The position numbers and the translations under genes were made by a program. From Glaciecola sp. HTCC2999 (lineage in GTDB: Bacteria > Pseudomonadota > Gammaproteobacteria > Enterobacterales > Alteromonadaceae), in the NCBI RefSeq assembly GCF_000155775.1, contig NZ_DS989816.1, positions 36,289-86,733 of the forward strand: 50,445 bases of DNA. The letters run 5' to 3'. The notes below the pieces were generated by a model. The model was given only the letters and a program-made list of their open reading frames with translations, had not been told where the DNA came from and did no database searches. Positions 1-8,875 of this stretch are shown here, piece by piece (within the stretch, counting starts at the first letter, position 1; each line of letters starts with the position of its first letter).

Positions 1-1
1 C

Positions 2-763
2 TTTGAACCACCATTACCTTATATAGTCGATACTGCTAAACAAATCTTCCCAGTAATTGCGTTTATTATGGTACTGCGTTCATTCTTATATGAGCCGTTT
101 CAGATCCCATCAGGCTCGATGATGCCGACCTTATTAGTGGGTGATTTTATCTTAGTTGAAAAATATACTTACGGTTTACGAGACCCTATCACAAGAACCA
201 AGTTTTGGGATGTGGGTGAGCCCAATCGCGGAGATATTGTGGTATTTAAATATCCGCCCCAGCCAGAACTCGATTACATTAAACGGGTCGTTGGTTTACC
301 GGGGGACCGCATTTTTTATCGTGCGAAACAAATTACCGTGGTGCCTGCTTGCGACAAGAGTGGCGATTGCGCCAAGCCTTATTTAGTCCCTCTGACTGAA
401 AAACAGACCAGTGAATTTGCCCAAAATATGGTGCCATTAAACCAATACACCGAAGTGTTAGGTGAAGCACAACACGAAATATTACAACATCCGGTATTAT
501 CCGCTAGTCCATCACAGTTTTATCGTCAACCCGGTACGGCGATTGATGAATGGCAAGTCCCTGAAGGACAATATTTTGTGTTAGGGGATAACCGAGATAA
601 TAGTCGTGATAGTCGTTTTTGGGGGTTTGTGAGCAACGAACACTTAGTGGGTAAAGCGGTTGCGATTTGGATTTCATTTGAATTTGAACGCCCTGCAGAC
701 AGTTTCTTGCCACAATGGATCCCGTCAGGTGTGCGTTTTAATCGTGTAGGAGGGTTGCAATGA
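2..763 (+). CDS. lepB: Signal peptidase I (partial, 5' end outside window)
   Basis: Membrane-bound serine/lysine protease that removes signal peptides from exported proteins at the periplasmic face. The reading frame is open from base 2, before the first ATG at 68, and those upstream codons (…IFPVIAFIMVLRSF) read as the family's second membrane segment, so the gene begins outside the window. The catalytic Ser lies in IPSGSMMPT (about residue 39 of the visible fragment) and the general-base Lys in DYIKRVVGLPGD (about residue 94). The C-terminal box GDNRDNSRDSRFWG is also present. Its TGA stop overlaps the ATG of rnc (ATGA), so the two are probably translationally coupled. The order lepB-rnc-era is widely conserved in Gammaproteobacteria. 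Confidence 0.96.
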   Translation, partial: FEPPLPYIVDTAKQIFPVIAFIMVLRSFLYEPFQIPSGSMMPTLLVGDFILVEKYTYGLRDPITRTKFWDVGEPNRGDIVVFKYPPQPELDYIKRVVGLPGDRIFYRAKQITVVPACDKSGDCAKPYLVPLTEKQTSEFAQNMVPLNQYTEVLGEAQHEILQHPVLSASPSQFYRQPGTAIDEWQVPEGQYFVLGDNRDNSRDSRFWGFVSNEHLVGKAVAIWISFEFERPADSFLPQWIPSGVRFNRVGGLQ

Positions 764-1485
764 GCAAGGCTTCTGCCGGTTCATCTTCCCAACAACCCAA
801 TACGGCTAGCATAGACCCGTTTGTCAAACTTCAGCGCCTGATTGATTATCAATTCAATGATGTATCACTGCTCAAGCAAGCGCTGACGCATAAATCCGCA
901 CATCGTCAACATAATGAGCGCTTAGAATTTCTAGGTGATGCAGTACTTGGCATGATTGTCGGTGAGCATTTATTTAAAGCATTCCCCAATTCACCCGAAG
1001 GTAAGTTGACGCGCATGCGTTCGGCCATAGTTAAAGGGGATACATTGGCTGAAATAGCCCTCGAAAAAGGCCTGGGAGAATTTATCCAATTAGGTGCGGG
1101 GGAATTGAAAAGTGGTGGTAAACAACGCTACTCAATTTTAGCTGATGTGGTTGAGTCCATCATTGGTGCGATTTATCTAGATGCAGGTATGAACCAATGT
1201 TATGACTTTATTCATGCATGGTTTGGTGCTCGGATCGCTAAACTTGACCCAGATGTCCATCCTAAAGATGCGAAAACACGTTTACAGGAATATCTTCAAT
1301 CACGTGGTATTGAACTACCGGTATATGAAGTCGTTGATATTAAAGGTAAAGATCACAATCAAACATTTACAGTAAGTTGCAACACTGTCACTTTATCTGA
1401 CCCCATTCAGGCTCAAGGAGCGAGTCGTAAACGCGCCGAGCAAATAGCCGCCCAACTGACCTTAGAGAAATTACAAGATGACTGA
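760..1485 (+). CDS. rnc: Ribonuclease III
   Basis: Double-strand-specific endoribonuclease that processes rRNA precursors and structured mRNAs. The RNase III signature [14 protein letters not shown] lies at about residues 51-64 and the second acidic cluster, [10 protein letters not shown], near 125-135. A double-stranded RNA-binding domain fills the C-terminal 75 residues ([12 protein letters not shown] through [12 protein letters not shown]). At 241 residues it is about 15 longer than the E. coli enzyme, because of a Ser/Gln-rich N-terminal extension. The ATG overlaps the lepB stop, and the 3' end overlaps era by 8 bp. In E. coli, rnc autoregulates through cleavage of its own leader; that leader would lie outside this window. 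Confidence 0.97.
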   Translation: MSKASAGSSSQQPNTASIDPFVKLQRLIDYQFNDVSLLKQALTHKSAHRQHNERLEFLGDAVLGMIVGEHLFKAFPNSPEGKLTRMRSAIVKGDTLAEIALEKGLGEFIQLGAGELKSGGKQRYSILADVVESIIGAIYLDAGMNQCYDFIHAWFGARIAKLDPDVHPKDAKTRLQEYLQSRGIELPVYEVVDIKGKDHNQTFTVSCNTVTLSDPIQAQGASRKRAEQIAAQLTLEKLQDD

Positions 1486-2389
1486 CGCTGAGTCTCCAAA
1501 TACATTCTGTGGAATGATTGCAATTGTGGGGCGTCCGAATGTCGGTAAATCCACTATTTTGAATCGCCTAATCGGCCAAAAAGTCAGTATTACCTCGCGT
1601 AAACCGCAAACGACTCGACATCGTATTATGGGCATTGATTCTGAGGGAGATAAGCAAGCGATTTATGTTGATACACCGGGTTTACATAGTGAAGAAAAAC
1701 GCGCTATTAATCGGTATATGAATCGCGCTGCGTCGAGTTCATTAGGTGAAGTATCTTTGGTGCTTTTCGTCGTGGAAGGAACTCGTTTTACCGCCGATGA
1801 TGCGATGGTACTTGAGAAAATAAAAGCCTCAGGAATTGAGTGTTGGGCCATAGTGAATAAATCCGACAATGTCGAGGATAAACAACAGCTACTTGCACAT
1901 TTAACCTGGTTAGATGAACAACATGATTTTGCCCATGTGATGCCGGTATCAGCAAAGTTAGGTCGGTATTTACCTGAATTACGTGACATGGTTATGGCGC
2001 AGTTACCACAAAGCGAATTCTATTACCCTGAAGAGTATGTGACGGATCGTTCTAGTCGCTTTATGGCGGCAGAAATTATCCGCGAAAAGTTGATGCGTTA
2101 CACGGGAGATGAATTACCGTATTCGGTGACAGTTGAAATTGAACAATTTAAAATGACCGACAAAGGTATTTACCGGATTAATGGATTAATACTGGTCGAA
2201 CGCGAAACCCAAAAACGTATGATCATCGGTAAACAAGGCAGTCATCTAAAAACCATTGGTTCTGATGCTCGCAAAGATCTTGAAAATTTATTTGATAATA
2301 AAGTGTTTCTAGAGTTATGGGTGAAGGTGAAATCTGGTTGGGCTGATGATGAACGGGCCTTGCGCAGTTTAGGCTATGGCGAACATTAA
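1478..2389 (+). CDS. era: GTPase Era, 30S subunit assembly
   Basis: Essential Ras-like GTPase that binds the 3' end of 16S rRNA during maturation of the small ribosomal subunit. G1 is GRPNVGKST (residues 18-26), G3 is DTPG (65-68) and G4 is NKSD (127-130). A type II KH RNA-binding domain follows, with the GKQG loop near residue 253. The length of 303 residues is normal. It overlaps rnc by 8 bp. In many gammaproteobacteria recO and pdxJ follow era, but here the next gene is pdxH after a 26-bp gap. Confidence 0.97.
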   Translation: MTDAESPNTFCGMIAIVGRPNVGKSTILNRLIGQKVSITSRKPQTTRHRIMGIDSEGDKQAIYVDTPGLHSEEKRAINRYMNRAASSSLGEVSLVLFVVEGTRFTADDAMVLEKIKASGIECWAIVNKSDNVEDKQQLLAHLTWLDEQHDFAHVMPVSAKLGRYLPELRDMVMAQLPQSEFYYPEEYVTDRSSRFMAAEIIREKLMRYTGDELPYSVTVEIEQFKMTDKGIYRINGLILVERETQKRMIIGKQGSHLKTIGSDARKDLENLFDNKVFLELWVKVKSGWADDERALRSLGYGEH

Positions 2390-2415
2390 CCCAGTATTTA
2401 CGAAGGACATATTTT

Positions 2416-3057
2416 ATGAGCGAATTTAATCAGTATCGTCGTGAATATACATTAGGCTCTCTTGAAGAGGGGGATTTGGATCCTAATCCAATGTCGCTAT
2501 TTAAAACTTGGCTCAATGTTGCAGTAGAATCAAATATCCCGGATCCTAATGCCATGACAGTGGCGACAGTCAATGCAAAAGGTCAACCTTCACAACGTAT
2601 TGTGTTACTCAAAGATTTAACCGATGAAGGCTTTGTCTTTTATACTAATTTAGGCTCGCGAAAAGCTAAAGAATTGAGCGAAAACCCCAATGTGTCGCTG
2701 CATTTTCCTTGGCATATGTTGGAGCGTCAAGTCAGAATTAATGGAGTCGCAACACCGTTAAGTCGTACCGCCGTTGCTAAATACTTTTTTTCACGTCCGA
2801 AAGATTCTCAGTTAGGTGCGATTGTTTCCAAACAAAGCCAGCCCATATCATCTCGTCAGATGTTGTTAACCCAGTTTCAACAGCTTAAAGATAAATACGC
2901 CCAAGGTGAGATCCCATTGCCTGATTTTTGGGGCGGATTTTTGGTGAAGCCAGAGCAAATAGAGTTTTGGCAAGGCGGTGAACATCGCTTACATGACCGC
3001 TTTGAATATACCAAACAAGCTGATGCTACTTGGCATATTCAGCGTTTGAATCCATAA
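2416..3057 (+). CDS. pdxH: Pyridoxine/pyridoxamine 5'-phosphate oxidase
   Basis: FMN-dependent oxidase that converts pyridoxine or pyridoxamine 5'-phosphate to pyridoxal 5'-phosphate, the last step of vitamin B6 synthesis and salvage. The protein (213 residues; E. coli 218) keeps the family blocks RREYTLGSL at the N terminus, QRIVLLK and [13 protein letters not shown] in the FMN-binding barrel, and the C-terminal [13 protein letters not shown]...W..QRLNP. The start is preceded by AAGGA (2402-2406). It probably belongs to the era transcription unit. It stands where pdxJ, another B6 gene, often lies in relatives. Confidence 0.96.
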   Translation: MSEFNQYRREYTLGSLEEGDLDPNPMSLFKTWLNVAVESNIPDPNAMTVATVNAKGQPSQRIVLLKDLTDEGFVFYTNLGSRKAKELSENPNVSLHFPWHMLERQVRINGVATPLSRTAVAKYFFSRPKDSQLGAIVSKQSQPISSRQMLLTQFQQLKDKYAQGEIPLPDFWGGFLVKPEQIEFWQGGEHRLHDRFEYTKQADATWHIQRLNP

Positions 3058-3078
3058 TTCTAACTACAAATACCGTGA

Positions 3079-3870
3079 ATGATTGACAGCCATTGTCATT
3101 TGGACCTCGCGTGCTTTGATAATGATATCGAACAAGTCATTCAGCGCGCGCTTGATAATGATGTGCATCAGTTTATCATTCCTGGAATTGAGCCTGAACA
3201 TTGGGTTAAATCGGTGCGCCTTGCAGCACAGTTTCCCCAATGTTATTACACCTTAGGTTATCACCCTTTTTTCTATCCCCGCACACTTAATGCGGCATCT
3301 ATTGAACCTATGATCACCACGTTAGCAGCAGCGATTGACCAAGCGATTACCCAACGAGGCTTCGTTGGGGTAGGGGAGATTGGCATAGACCGAACATTAT
3401 CAACTGACTTACCATTACAAATTGACTTATTTGATGCCCAACTCCACGTAGCCAAAACGTATCGTACTCCAGTCATTATTCATCATCGAAAATCACATGA
3501 TCAAATTATTGGTCGACTCAAAGCAACACAATTTGACCAAGGTGGCATTATTCATGCTTTTTCAGGTAACGCAGAAATAGCGCGGCAATACATTGATTTA
3601 GGTTTTTGTCTCGGAGTCGGTGGAACGATAACTTACCCTAGAGGACATAAGACACTCAATGCCATCCAGCATGTGGGGATTGAGCATTGTGTATTAGAAA
3701 CTGACTCGCCAGATATGCCAATGCTAGGTCGGCAAGGACAACGCAATGAGCCTGCTTATATACGTGATGTATTGGATATTTTAGACGGTGCATTGCCTGA
3801 TAGTACGGTAAATGAAATCGAGTTAATCACATCGAATAATGTGAGACGGATATTTACTCAGTTGCAATAG
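3079..3870 (+). CDS. TatD-family metal-dependent hydrolase (YjjV-like)
   Basis: Predicted metal-dependent deoxyribonuclease of the amidohydrolase-fold TatD family. The metal ligands are visible in order: the HxH of DSHCHLD near the start, the Glu of VGVGEIGID, the His of VIIHHRKSHD, the His of GIIHAFSG, and the Asp of LETDSPDMP. The length of 263 residues is typical for the YjjV branch. No clear Shine-Dalgarno precedes the ATG, 21 bp after pdxH, so it may rely on the upstream message. It converges on the smp gene with a 31-bp gap. The cellular role of YjjV-type paralogues is not settled. Confidence 0.88.
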   Translation: MIDSHCHLDLACFDNDIEQVIQRALDNDVHQFIIPGIEPEHWVKSVRLAAQFPQCYYTLGYHPFFYPRTLNAASIEPMITTLAAAIDQAITQRGFVGVGEIGIDRTLSTDLPLQIDLFDAQLHVAKTYRTPVIIHHRKSHDQIIGRLKATQFDQGGIIHAFSGNAEIARQYIDLGFCLGVGGTITYPRGHKTLNAIQHVGIEHCVLETDSPDMPMLGRQGQRNEPAYIRDVLDILDGALPDSTVNEIELITSNNVRRIFTQLQ

Positions 3871-3901
3871 GTTGCTTTGAGTGGAAATAGTATGGTCATT
3901 A

Positions 3902-4492
3902 TTATTTTGCGAACGCGTAGCGGGCCTTACGGTAATATAATCGGATCGCAAACCCACCAATAAACATACCAATTAACAATATCACGATGAACATCCCTTG
4001 TTGTTGCTTTTGGAGCTGAAGTTGTTGAGCTACGATGATATCGTCATCAACCACAAAACGAATATAACCTGCGGTGTCGTCATTAACTGTAATAGGTGAG
4101 ATAAACACAGAAAAGGGTAAGTGATGTTGTTCAATAAACCCGACAATGGAATCAATCTCACCGACATTGCCTAATTCAACACCATAGCGATTGAATACAG
4201 TGATCCCGCGAAAATGTCCTAAGTCCAGATACGTGTTTAATGTGTATTCGAGTTGTTCTCTATAGTTACTTTGCTCAGTCTTCATGATCGTGTCATTCAG
4301 CCACGGAGATAGACTGCCTGCTGCGATTTGACTTAAACGTTGACCTAACTGCTGTGTATACACAGCATAATGAGCTTGAGTGGTATGATGTTGGATCTGC
4401 CATACCCAAGCAACAGCAAATAAACTGGTCACGATAAAAATTGTTCTGATCAGATACCTTGTCATGGGCAATGCTTTAATTAATTGATACAC
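3902..4492 (-). CDS. smp: Smp/YtjB-like inner-membrane protein
   Basis: Membrane protein of the YtjB/Smp family, encoded divergently from serB as in E. coli. It has one transmembrane segment near the N terminus (YLIRTIFIVTSLFAVAWVWQ) and one at the C terminus (GMFIVILLIGMFIGGFAIRLYY). Between them lies a periplasmic domain of about 115 residues reminiscent of a small sensory domain (ITVFNRYGVELGNVGEIDS). The longest frame begins with GTG at 4492; an ATG at 4465 (MTRYLIRTIF) is an equally plausible start. The biochemical function is unknown. The assignment rests on membrane topology and on the conserved smp/serB-radA arrangement. Confidence 0.75.
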   Translation of the reverse strand: MYQLIKALPMTRYLIRTIFIVTSLFAVAWVWQIQHHTTQAHYAVYTQQLGQRLSQIAAGSLSPWLNDTIMKTEQSNYREQLEYTLNTYLDLGHFRGITVFNRYGVELGNVGEIDSIVGFIEQHHLPFSVFISPITVNDDTAGYIRFVVDDDIIVAQQLQLQKQQQGMFIVILLIGMFIGGFAIRLYYRKARYAFAK

Positions 4493-4565
4493 TATTTACA
4501 GTAAAGCAATGTCGGTTTGTTGCCAAGTTATTTTCTCTTAAATTGTCTTAATAAAGGTGCTCTAG

Positions 4566-5573
4566 ATGGCTCATATGTTTTCTCCGCAAACACGTAATTC
4601 GCATCGTGCTCTCCTAGAATTTTTATCCATCCATCCTTTTCAACACTTATCAAAAGACACGTTGAGCTGGGGAGTGAGTCAGAATGAATTCACGGACTTA
4701 AGCGATGTGCCTGTGCTAACAATTGCTGGCCAGCACCTTAATGCTTATATTCTTGAATCGATTTTGCTTCAGCTACCAGAGCATATCCTTCATGAATCGG
4801 TTCGTTTACACCCTCTTTCGGATGCATTTAGTGCAACGGTAGTGCAAGTCATCTTAAATGCTTCTGTCGATAAAGCGTGGCTAGAAACGATCGCTCAAAA
4901 ATATCATGTTGAAATGTTTTGTTTGATTAATGCACCACGTTTAGAGACGCCAGGTATCATTGTGATGGATATGGATTCTACTGTGATCCAGATTGAGTGT
5001 ATTGACGAAATTGCTAAGTTATGTGGCAAAGGTGATGAAGTCAGCGAAGTTACTGAATTGGCTATGCAAGGTAAGTTAGATTTTGCACAAAGCCTTCGTC
5101 AACGGGTGGGCGTACTTGCGGGTATTGATGTCGCATTATTGCAGGGCATTCGTGACAGTATTCCATTAATGCCTGGTATTCATGCATTATTACAAACCCT
5201 TCAAGGCAATGGCTGGAGAACGGTTATTGCCTCTGGTGGCTTTACGTATTTTGCCCATTATTTAAGAGATCGCCTTGCCCTTGATGGGGCACATGCGAAT
5301 GAATTAGAAGCGATTGATGGTAAGCTCACAGGTCAAGTCCTGGGCGATATCATGGATGCTCAAAAGAAAGCCGATACGGTACTACACTATACGCAGTCAC
5401 ATTTGATTGATCTGTCACAAACCATTGCCTTAGGTGATGGCGCGAACGACTTAGTGATGATGGGCCAAGCTAATTTAGGGATGGCATTTCACGCTAAACC
5501 TGTCGTAGAGGCGCAAGCCGATGCCGCGATCCGTTTTGGTGGTGTTGAAAATACCTTGTATGCGTTAATTTAA
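4566..5573 (+). CDS. serB: Phosphoserine phosphatase
   Basis: HAD-superfamily phosphatase that releases L-serine from O-phospho-L-serine, the last step of serine synthesis. The nucleophile motif MDMDSTVIQIECIDE has its two catalytic Asp residues at about 135 and 137. HAD motif II is VIASGGFTYF and motif III is ALGDGANDLVMM. The N-terminal 125 residues form the ACT-like region typical of the long (335-residue) gammaproteobacterial form. AAAGGTGC (4553-4560) is a suitable ribosome-binding site. radA follows after 57 bp on the same strand, as in E. coli. Confidence 0.96.
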   Translation: MAHMFSPQTRNSHRALLEFLSIHPFQHLSKDTLSWGVSQNEFTDLSDVPVLTIAGQHLNAYILESILLQLPEHILHESVRLHPLSDAFSATVVQVILNASVDKAWLETIAQKYHVEMFCLINAPRLETPGIIVMDMDSTVIQIECIDEIAKLCGKGDEVSEVTELAMQGKLDFAQSLRQRVGVLAGIDVALLQGIRDSIPLMPGIHALLQTLQGNGWRTVIASGGFTYFAHYLRDRLALDGAHANELEAIDGKLTGQVLGDIMDAQKKADTVLHYTQSHLIDLSQTIALGDGANDLVMMGQANLGMAFHAKPVVEAQADAAIRFGGVENTLYALI

Positions 5574-5630
5574 ACAAGTACCAAGTTTACCGTTAATTCA
5601 CCTTGTTAGTTTTCATTAGGAACTCAATGG

Positions 5631-7013
5631 ATGGCAAAAGCAGACAAAACCGCATTTGTATGTACTGATTGTGGTGATTCATCTCCGCGCTGGCAAGGTC
5701 AGTGTAAATGCGGTGCGTGGAATACCATGCAAGAAATCAAAGTCTCTTCGATTAAATCGGCATCACGAAGCCCTGCTAGAGTTGCAGGTTATGCTGGGGT
5801 AGGTCAAAGAGGAGCTAAAAAAATCAATGATGTCGCAGCGGCGGAAACAGAAAAGTCGCCGACAGAAATTGGTGAATTAGATCGCGTATTATCTGGCGGG
5901 ATCACGATAGGTTCAGTGAATATTATTTCCGGTGATCCTGGTGCAGGTAAAACGACCTTGTTATCTGATTTGGTAGCGCGCATGTCAATGCGTATGCAAG
6001 CACTGTACTGTACTGCTGAAGAATCCCTATCTCAGTTCAAAAATCGTGTTAATCGTCTTAAACTAACCTACAACGAAGACCAGTTATTTTTATTATCTGA
6101 AACTTCGGTTGAAGCAATTATTGAGGAACTCGATACTCATCAAATTAAGTTTGCCGTCATTGATTCTATCCAAGCGGTTGTGACCGATAGTGCTAATGGT
6201 AGTCCGGGTTCACCGTCTCAAGTGAAAAGTGCTGCCCAAGCTCTCACCCAATACTGTAAGCAAAATGATGTGACCATGTTCATTATTGCTCATGTGAATA
6301 AAAATAATGAGATTGCTGGACCGCAAACCTTAGTGCATATTGTGGATGCACTGCTTCATATCGACACGAATGATGGTCAGGTGCGCACTTTACGTGCCAA
6401 TAAAAACCGCTTCGGTGATATTGATACCGTGGGAATTTTCAGAATGACTGAACGCGGGATGCTCAGTGTGGATAATCCCAGTGAGATATTCTTATCAGGC
6501 TCGAGCACCCAGTCTCCTGGTGCTACCATCACGTGCATTCGAAAAGGGAATCGAAATTTATTGCTCGAGATCCAATGTTTAACCACCGATACTGAAGCTG
6601 AGTACCCTCAAAGAGTCTGTGTGGGGCTGAACATGAATCGGATCAAAATGCTGACCGGTGTGCTGCGTAAACATACCAAGACCAAAATCTTCCATGATAC
6701 GTTTTTTAATATTGTGGGCGGATTGAAAATTGATGAATCAGAGACGTGTATTGACTTAGCCCTTGTGACGGCATTACTCAGTTCATTACATGAATTTGTT
6801 GTACCGAGAACCAGTTGCATCATGGGAGAGCTGAGCTTAAATGGTGATGTACGTCCGATAGATAGTGGTGTGCCTCGCGTTAAAGAAGCCGCCCAACACG
6901 GTTTCACCGAAATTTACATCCCTTATCGCAACTATCATAAATCCATGGAAAATTTAGGTGCACGTATTATTCCTGTGAAAACGATCCATGAGCTACTTGA
7001 GTTAATCAAATAA
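5631..7013 (+). CDS. radA: DNA repair protein RadA
   Basis: RecA-like ATPase that helps process recombination intermediates by promoting branch migration. The N-terminal zinc finger uses Cys 11, 14, 25 and 27 (CTDCG...CKCG). Walker A is GDPGAGKTTL (101-110), and the RadA-specific KNRFG motif is present near residue 258 (RANKNRFGDIDTVG). A Lon-protease-like C-terminal domain follows (MGELSLNGDVRPI). The length of 460 residues equals that of E. coli RadA. The ribosome-binding site TAGGAA lies 9 bp before the ATG. A hairpin begins 4 bp after the stop. Confidence 0.97.
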   Translation: MAKADKTAFVCTDCGDSSPRWQGQCKCGAWNTMQEIKVSSIKSASRSPARVAGYAGVGQRGAKKINDVAAAETEKSPTEIGELDRVLSGGITIGSVNIISGDPGAGKTTLLSDLVARMSMRMQALYCTAEESLSQFKNRVNRLKLTYNEDQLFLLSETSVEAIIEELDTHQIKFAVIDSIQAVVTDSANGSPGSPSQVKSAAQALTQYCKQNDVTMFIIAHVNKNNEIAGPQTLVHIVDALLHIDTNDGQVRTLRANKNRFGDIDTVGIFRMTERGMLSVDNPSEIFLSGSSTQSPGATITCIRKGNRNLLLEIQCLTTDTEAEYPQRVCVGLNMNRIKMLTGVLRKHTKTKIFHDTFFNIVGGLKIDESETCIDLALVTALLSSLHEFVVPRTSCIMGELSLNGDVRPIDSGVPRVKEAAQHGFTEIYIPYRNYHKSMENLGARIIPVKTIHELLELIK

Positions 7014-7017
7014 AAAA

Positions 7018-7045
7018 GCGAGTCAGTTCCAATGAAATGACTCGC
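7018..7045 (-). terminator. Rho-independent terminator for ettA
   Basis: GCGAGTCA (7018-7025) and TGACTCGC (7038-7045) form a perfect 8-bp stem with a 12-nt loop. On the minus strand the stem is followed by a run of six T (complement of 7012-7017), so it fits termination of ettA. On the plus strand, where it directly follows radA, there is no T tract. A second short hairpin, GGCTG/CAGCC (7061-7075), lies between it and ettA. Confidence 0.75.
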
Positions 7046-7090
7046 CACTTGTTAATGAACGGCTGATTAACAGCCTAGATATTCATTTAA

Positions 7091-8758
7091 TTACTTACTA
7101 ATTTTCTTATATTTCAAACGATGAGGCTCAACAATATCAGAGCCAAATGTCGCTTTGAGCCAGGCTTCGTAGTCAGTAAAGTTACCTTCGTAGAAGTTAA
7201 TTTTGCCGTCATCACGGTAATCTAAAATGTGTGTCGCAACTCTATCTAAGAACCAGCGATCGTGCGAGATCACCATGGCACAGCCAGGGAACTCTAGTAA
7301 CGCATTTTCTAAAGCACGTAACGTTTCAACGTCTAAATCATTGGTCGGTTCATCGAGTAATAGTAGGTTACCACCGGCTTTAAGTAATTTCGCTAAGTGC
7401 ACACGATTTCGCTCACCGCCGGATAAATCCTTGATGAATTTTTGCTGGTCGTTGCCTTTGAAGTTAAAACGAGAACAATACGCTCGCGAGTTGATTTCAA
7501 AGTTCCCAATGCGAATAAGATCCTGCTCATCAGAGATTTCTTTCCACACGGTGTTGTCTTCATTCATGTGATCACGGAACTGTTCTACCGAAGCAATTTG
7601 TACGGTGTCACCCAGCACGATGTCACCCGCGTCAGGTTGTTCTTGACCGGTTAACATTCTAAACAAGGTCGACTTACCGGCACCGTTTGGACCAATGATC
7701 CCAACAATCGCCCCTTTAGGAATAGAAAAGCTTAAATCGTCGATCAGTAAACGGTCGCCATAAGATTTTGTCAATCCAGTCACGTCAATGACTTTGTCAC
7801 CTAGACGTTCACCCGGTGGAATGAATAATTCATTGGTTTCGTTACGACGTTGATAATCGCTGGTATTAAGCTCTTCAAAACGGGCCATACGAGCTTTGGA
7901 TTTGGTACCGCGCCCTTTGGGGTTAGTCCGAACCCACTCTAGCTCTTGTTGAATCGATTTCTGACGCGCATTTTCCGTGCGCTCTTCTTGTTGCAGTCGT
8001 GCATCTTTTTGTTCTAGCCAAGACGAATAGTTACCTTCCCATGGGATCCCCATTCCGCGGTCAAGCTCTAAGATCCAACCGGCGACATTATCCAAGAAAT
8101 ACCGATCGTGGGTAATGGCGACGACGGTACCTTCATAATCATGCAAAAAGCGCTCTAACCATGCGACTGATTCTGCATCCAAGTGGTTAGTCGGTTCGTC
8201 GAGTAATAACATGTCTGGTTTTTCTAGCAGTAATTTACACAGCGCGACACGACGACGTTCACCCCCTGATAACTTACTGACATCCGCATCCCACGGTGGG
8301 AGGCGCAGTGCATCAGCAGCCCGCTCTAATGCATTATCCAAATTATGGCCATCTTTGGCTTGAATAATCGCTTCTAATTCACCTTGTTCTTTGGCCAGGG
8401 CATCAAAATCTGCATCGGCGTCAGCATAAGCAGCGTAAACCTCATCGAGTCGACTAATCGCACCGGCTACATCAGCAACAGCCAGTTCGATATTGCCGCG
8501 CACATTCAAAGATTCATCGAGATGCGGTTCTTGAGGCAGATAACCAATCTTGATCCCAGGAAGTGGACGGGCTTCACCTTCAATCTCAGTATCGACACCG
8601 GCCATGATCCGTAACAGAGTGGATTTACCTGCACCATTGAGGCCCAGGACACCAATTTTAGCGCCGGGGAAAAAGCTTAATGAAATATCTTTTAAAATAA
8701 AACGATTCGGTGGGACGATTTTACCCACACGATGCATTGAATAAACAAACTGTGCCAT
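7091..8758 (-). CDS. ettA: Energy-dependent translational throttle protein EttA (ABC-F)
   Basis: Cytosolic ABC-F ATPase that binds the ribosomal E site and gates the first steps of elongation according to ATP/ADP ratio. It has two ATPase cassettes and no membrane domain. The first has Walker A GLNGAGKS (39-46) and signature LSGGERRRVAL; the second has GPNGAGKS (about 355) and LSGGERNRVHL. Each is followed by LLLDEPTNHLD or LLLDEPTNDLD. The charged linker (residues about 245-320, LQQEERTENARQKS...) is the EttA/P-site tRNA interaction motif. The length of 555 residues matches E. coli EttA. It is divergent from lpxD across a 117-bp gap. Confidence 0.95.
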   Translation of the reverse strand: MAQFVYSMHRVGKIVPPNRFILKDISLSFFPGAKIGVLGLNGAGKSTLLRIMAGVDTEIEGEARPLPGIKIGYLPQEPHLDESLNVRGNIELAVADVAGAISRLDEVYAAYADADADFDALAKEQGELEAIIQAKDGHNLDNALERAADALRLPPWDADVSKLSGGERRRVALCKLLLEKPDMLLLDEPTNHLDAESVAWLERFLHDYEGTVVAITHDRYFLDNVAGWILELDRGMGIPWEGNYSSWLEQKDARLQQEERTENARQKSIQQELEWVRTNPKGRGTKSKARMARFEELNTSDYQRRNETNELFIPPGERLGDKVIDVTGLTKSYGDRLLIDDLSFSIPKGAIVGIIGPNGAGKSTLFRMLTGQEQPDAGDIVLGDTVQIASVEQFRDHMNEDNTVWKEISDEQDLIRIGNFEINSRAYCSRFNFKGNDQQKFIKDLSGGERNRVHLAKLLKAGGNLLLLDEPTNDLDVETLRALENALLEFPGCAMVISHDRWFLDRVATHILDYRDDGKINFYEGNFTDYEAWLKATFGSDIVEPHRLKYKKISK

Positions 8759-8875
8759 GAAATTGCCTTGTTTCGTATAATTTAAGCTATTGTAATAGAT
8801 AATAGCGGGTAACTACTAGATATGTGTGACGGTTTTTAATAGCATATCATTTTTCAGGTATTACAAAGGCCATTT

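Noticed and set aside
8788..8808. Inverted repeat GCTATT/AATAGC in the ettA/lpxD gap
   Set aside because: Only six AT-rich base pairs with a 9-nt loop and no T tract; expected by chance in such sequence.
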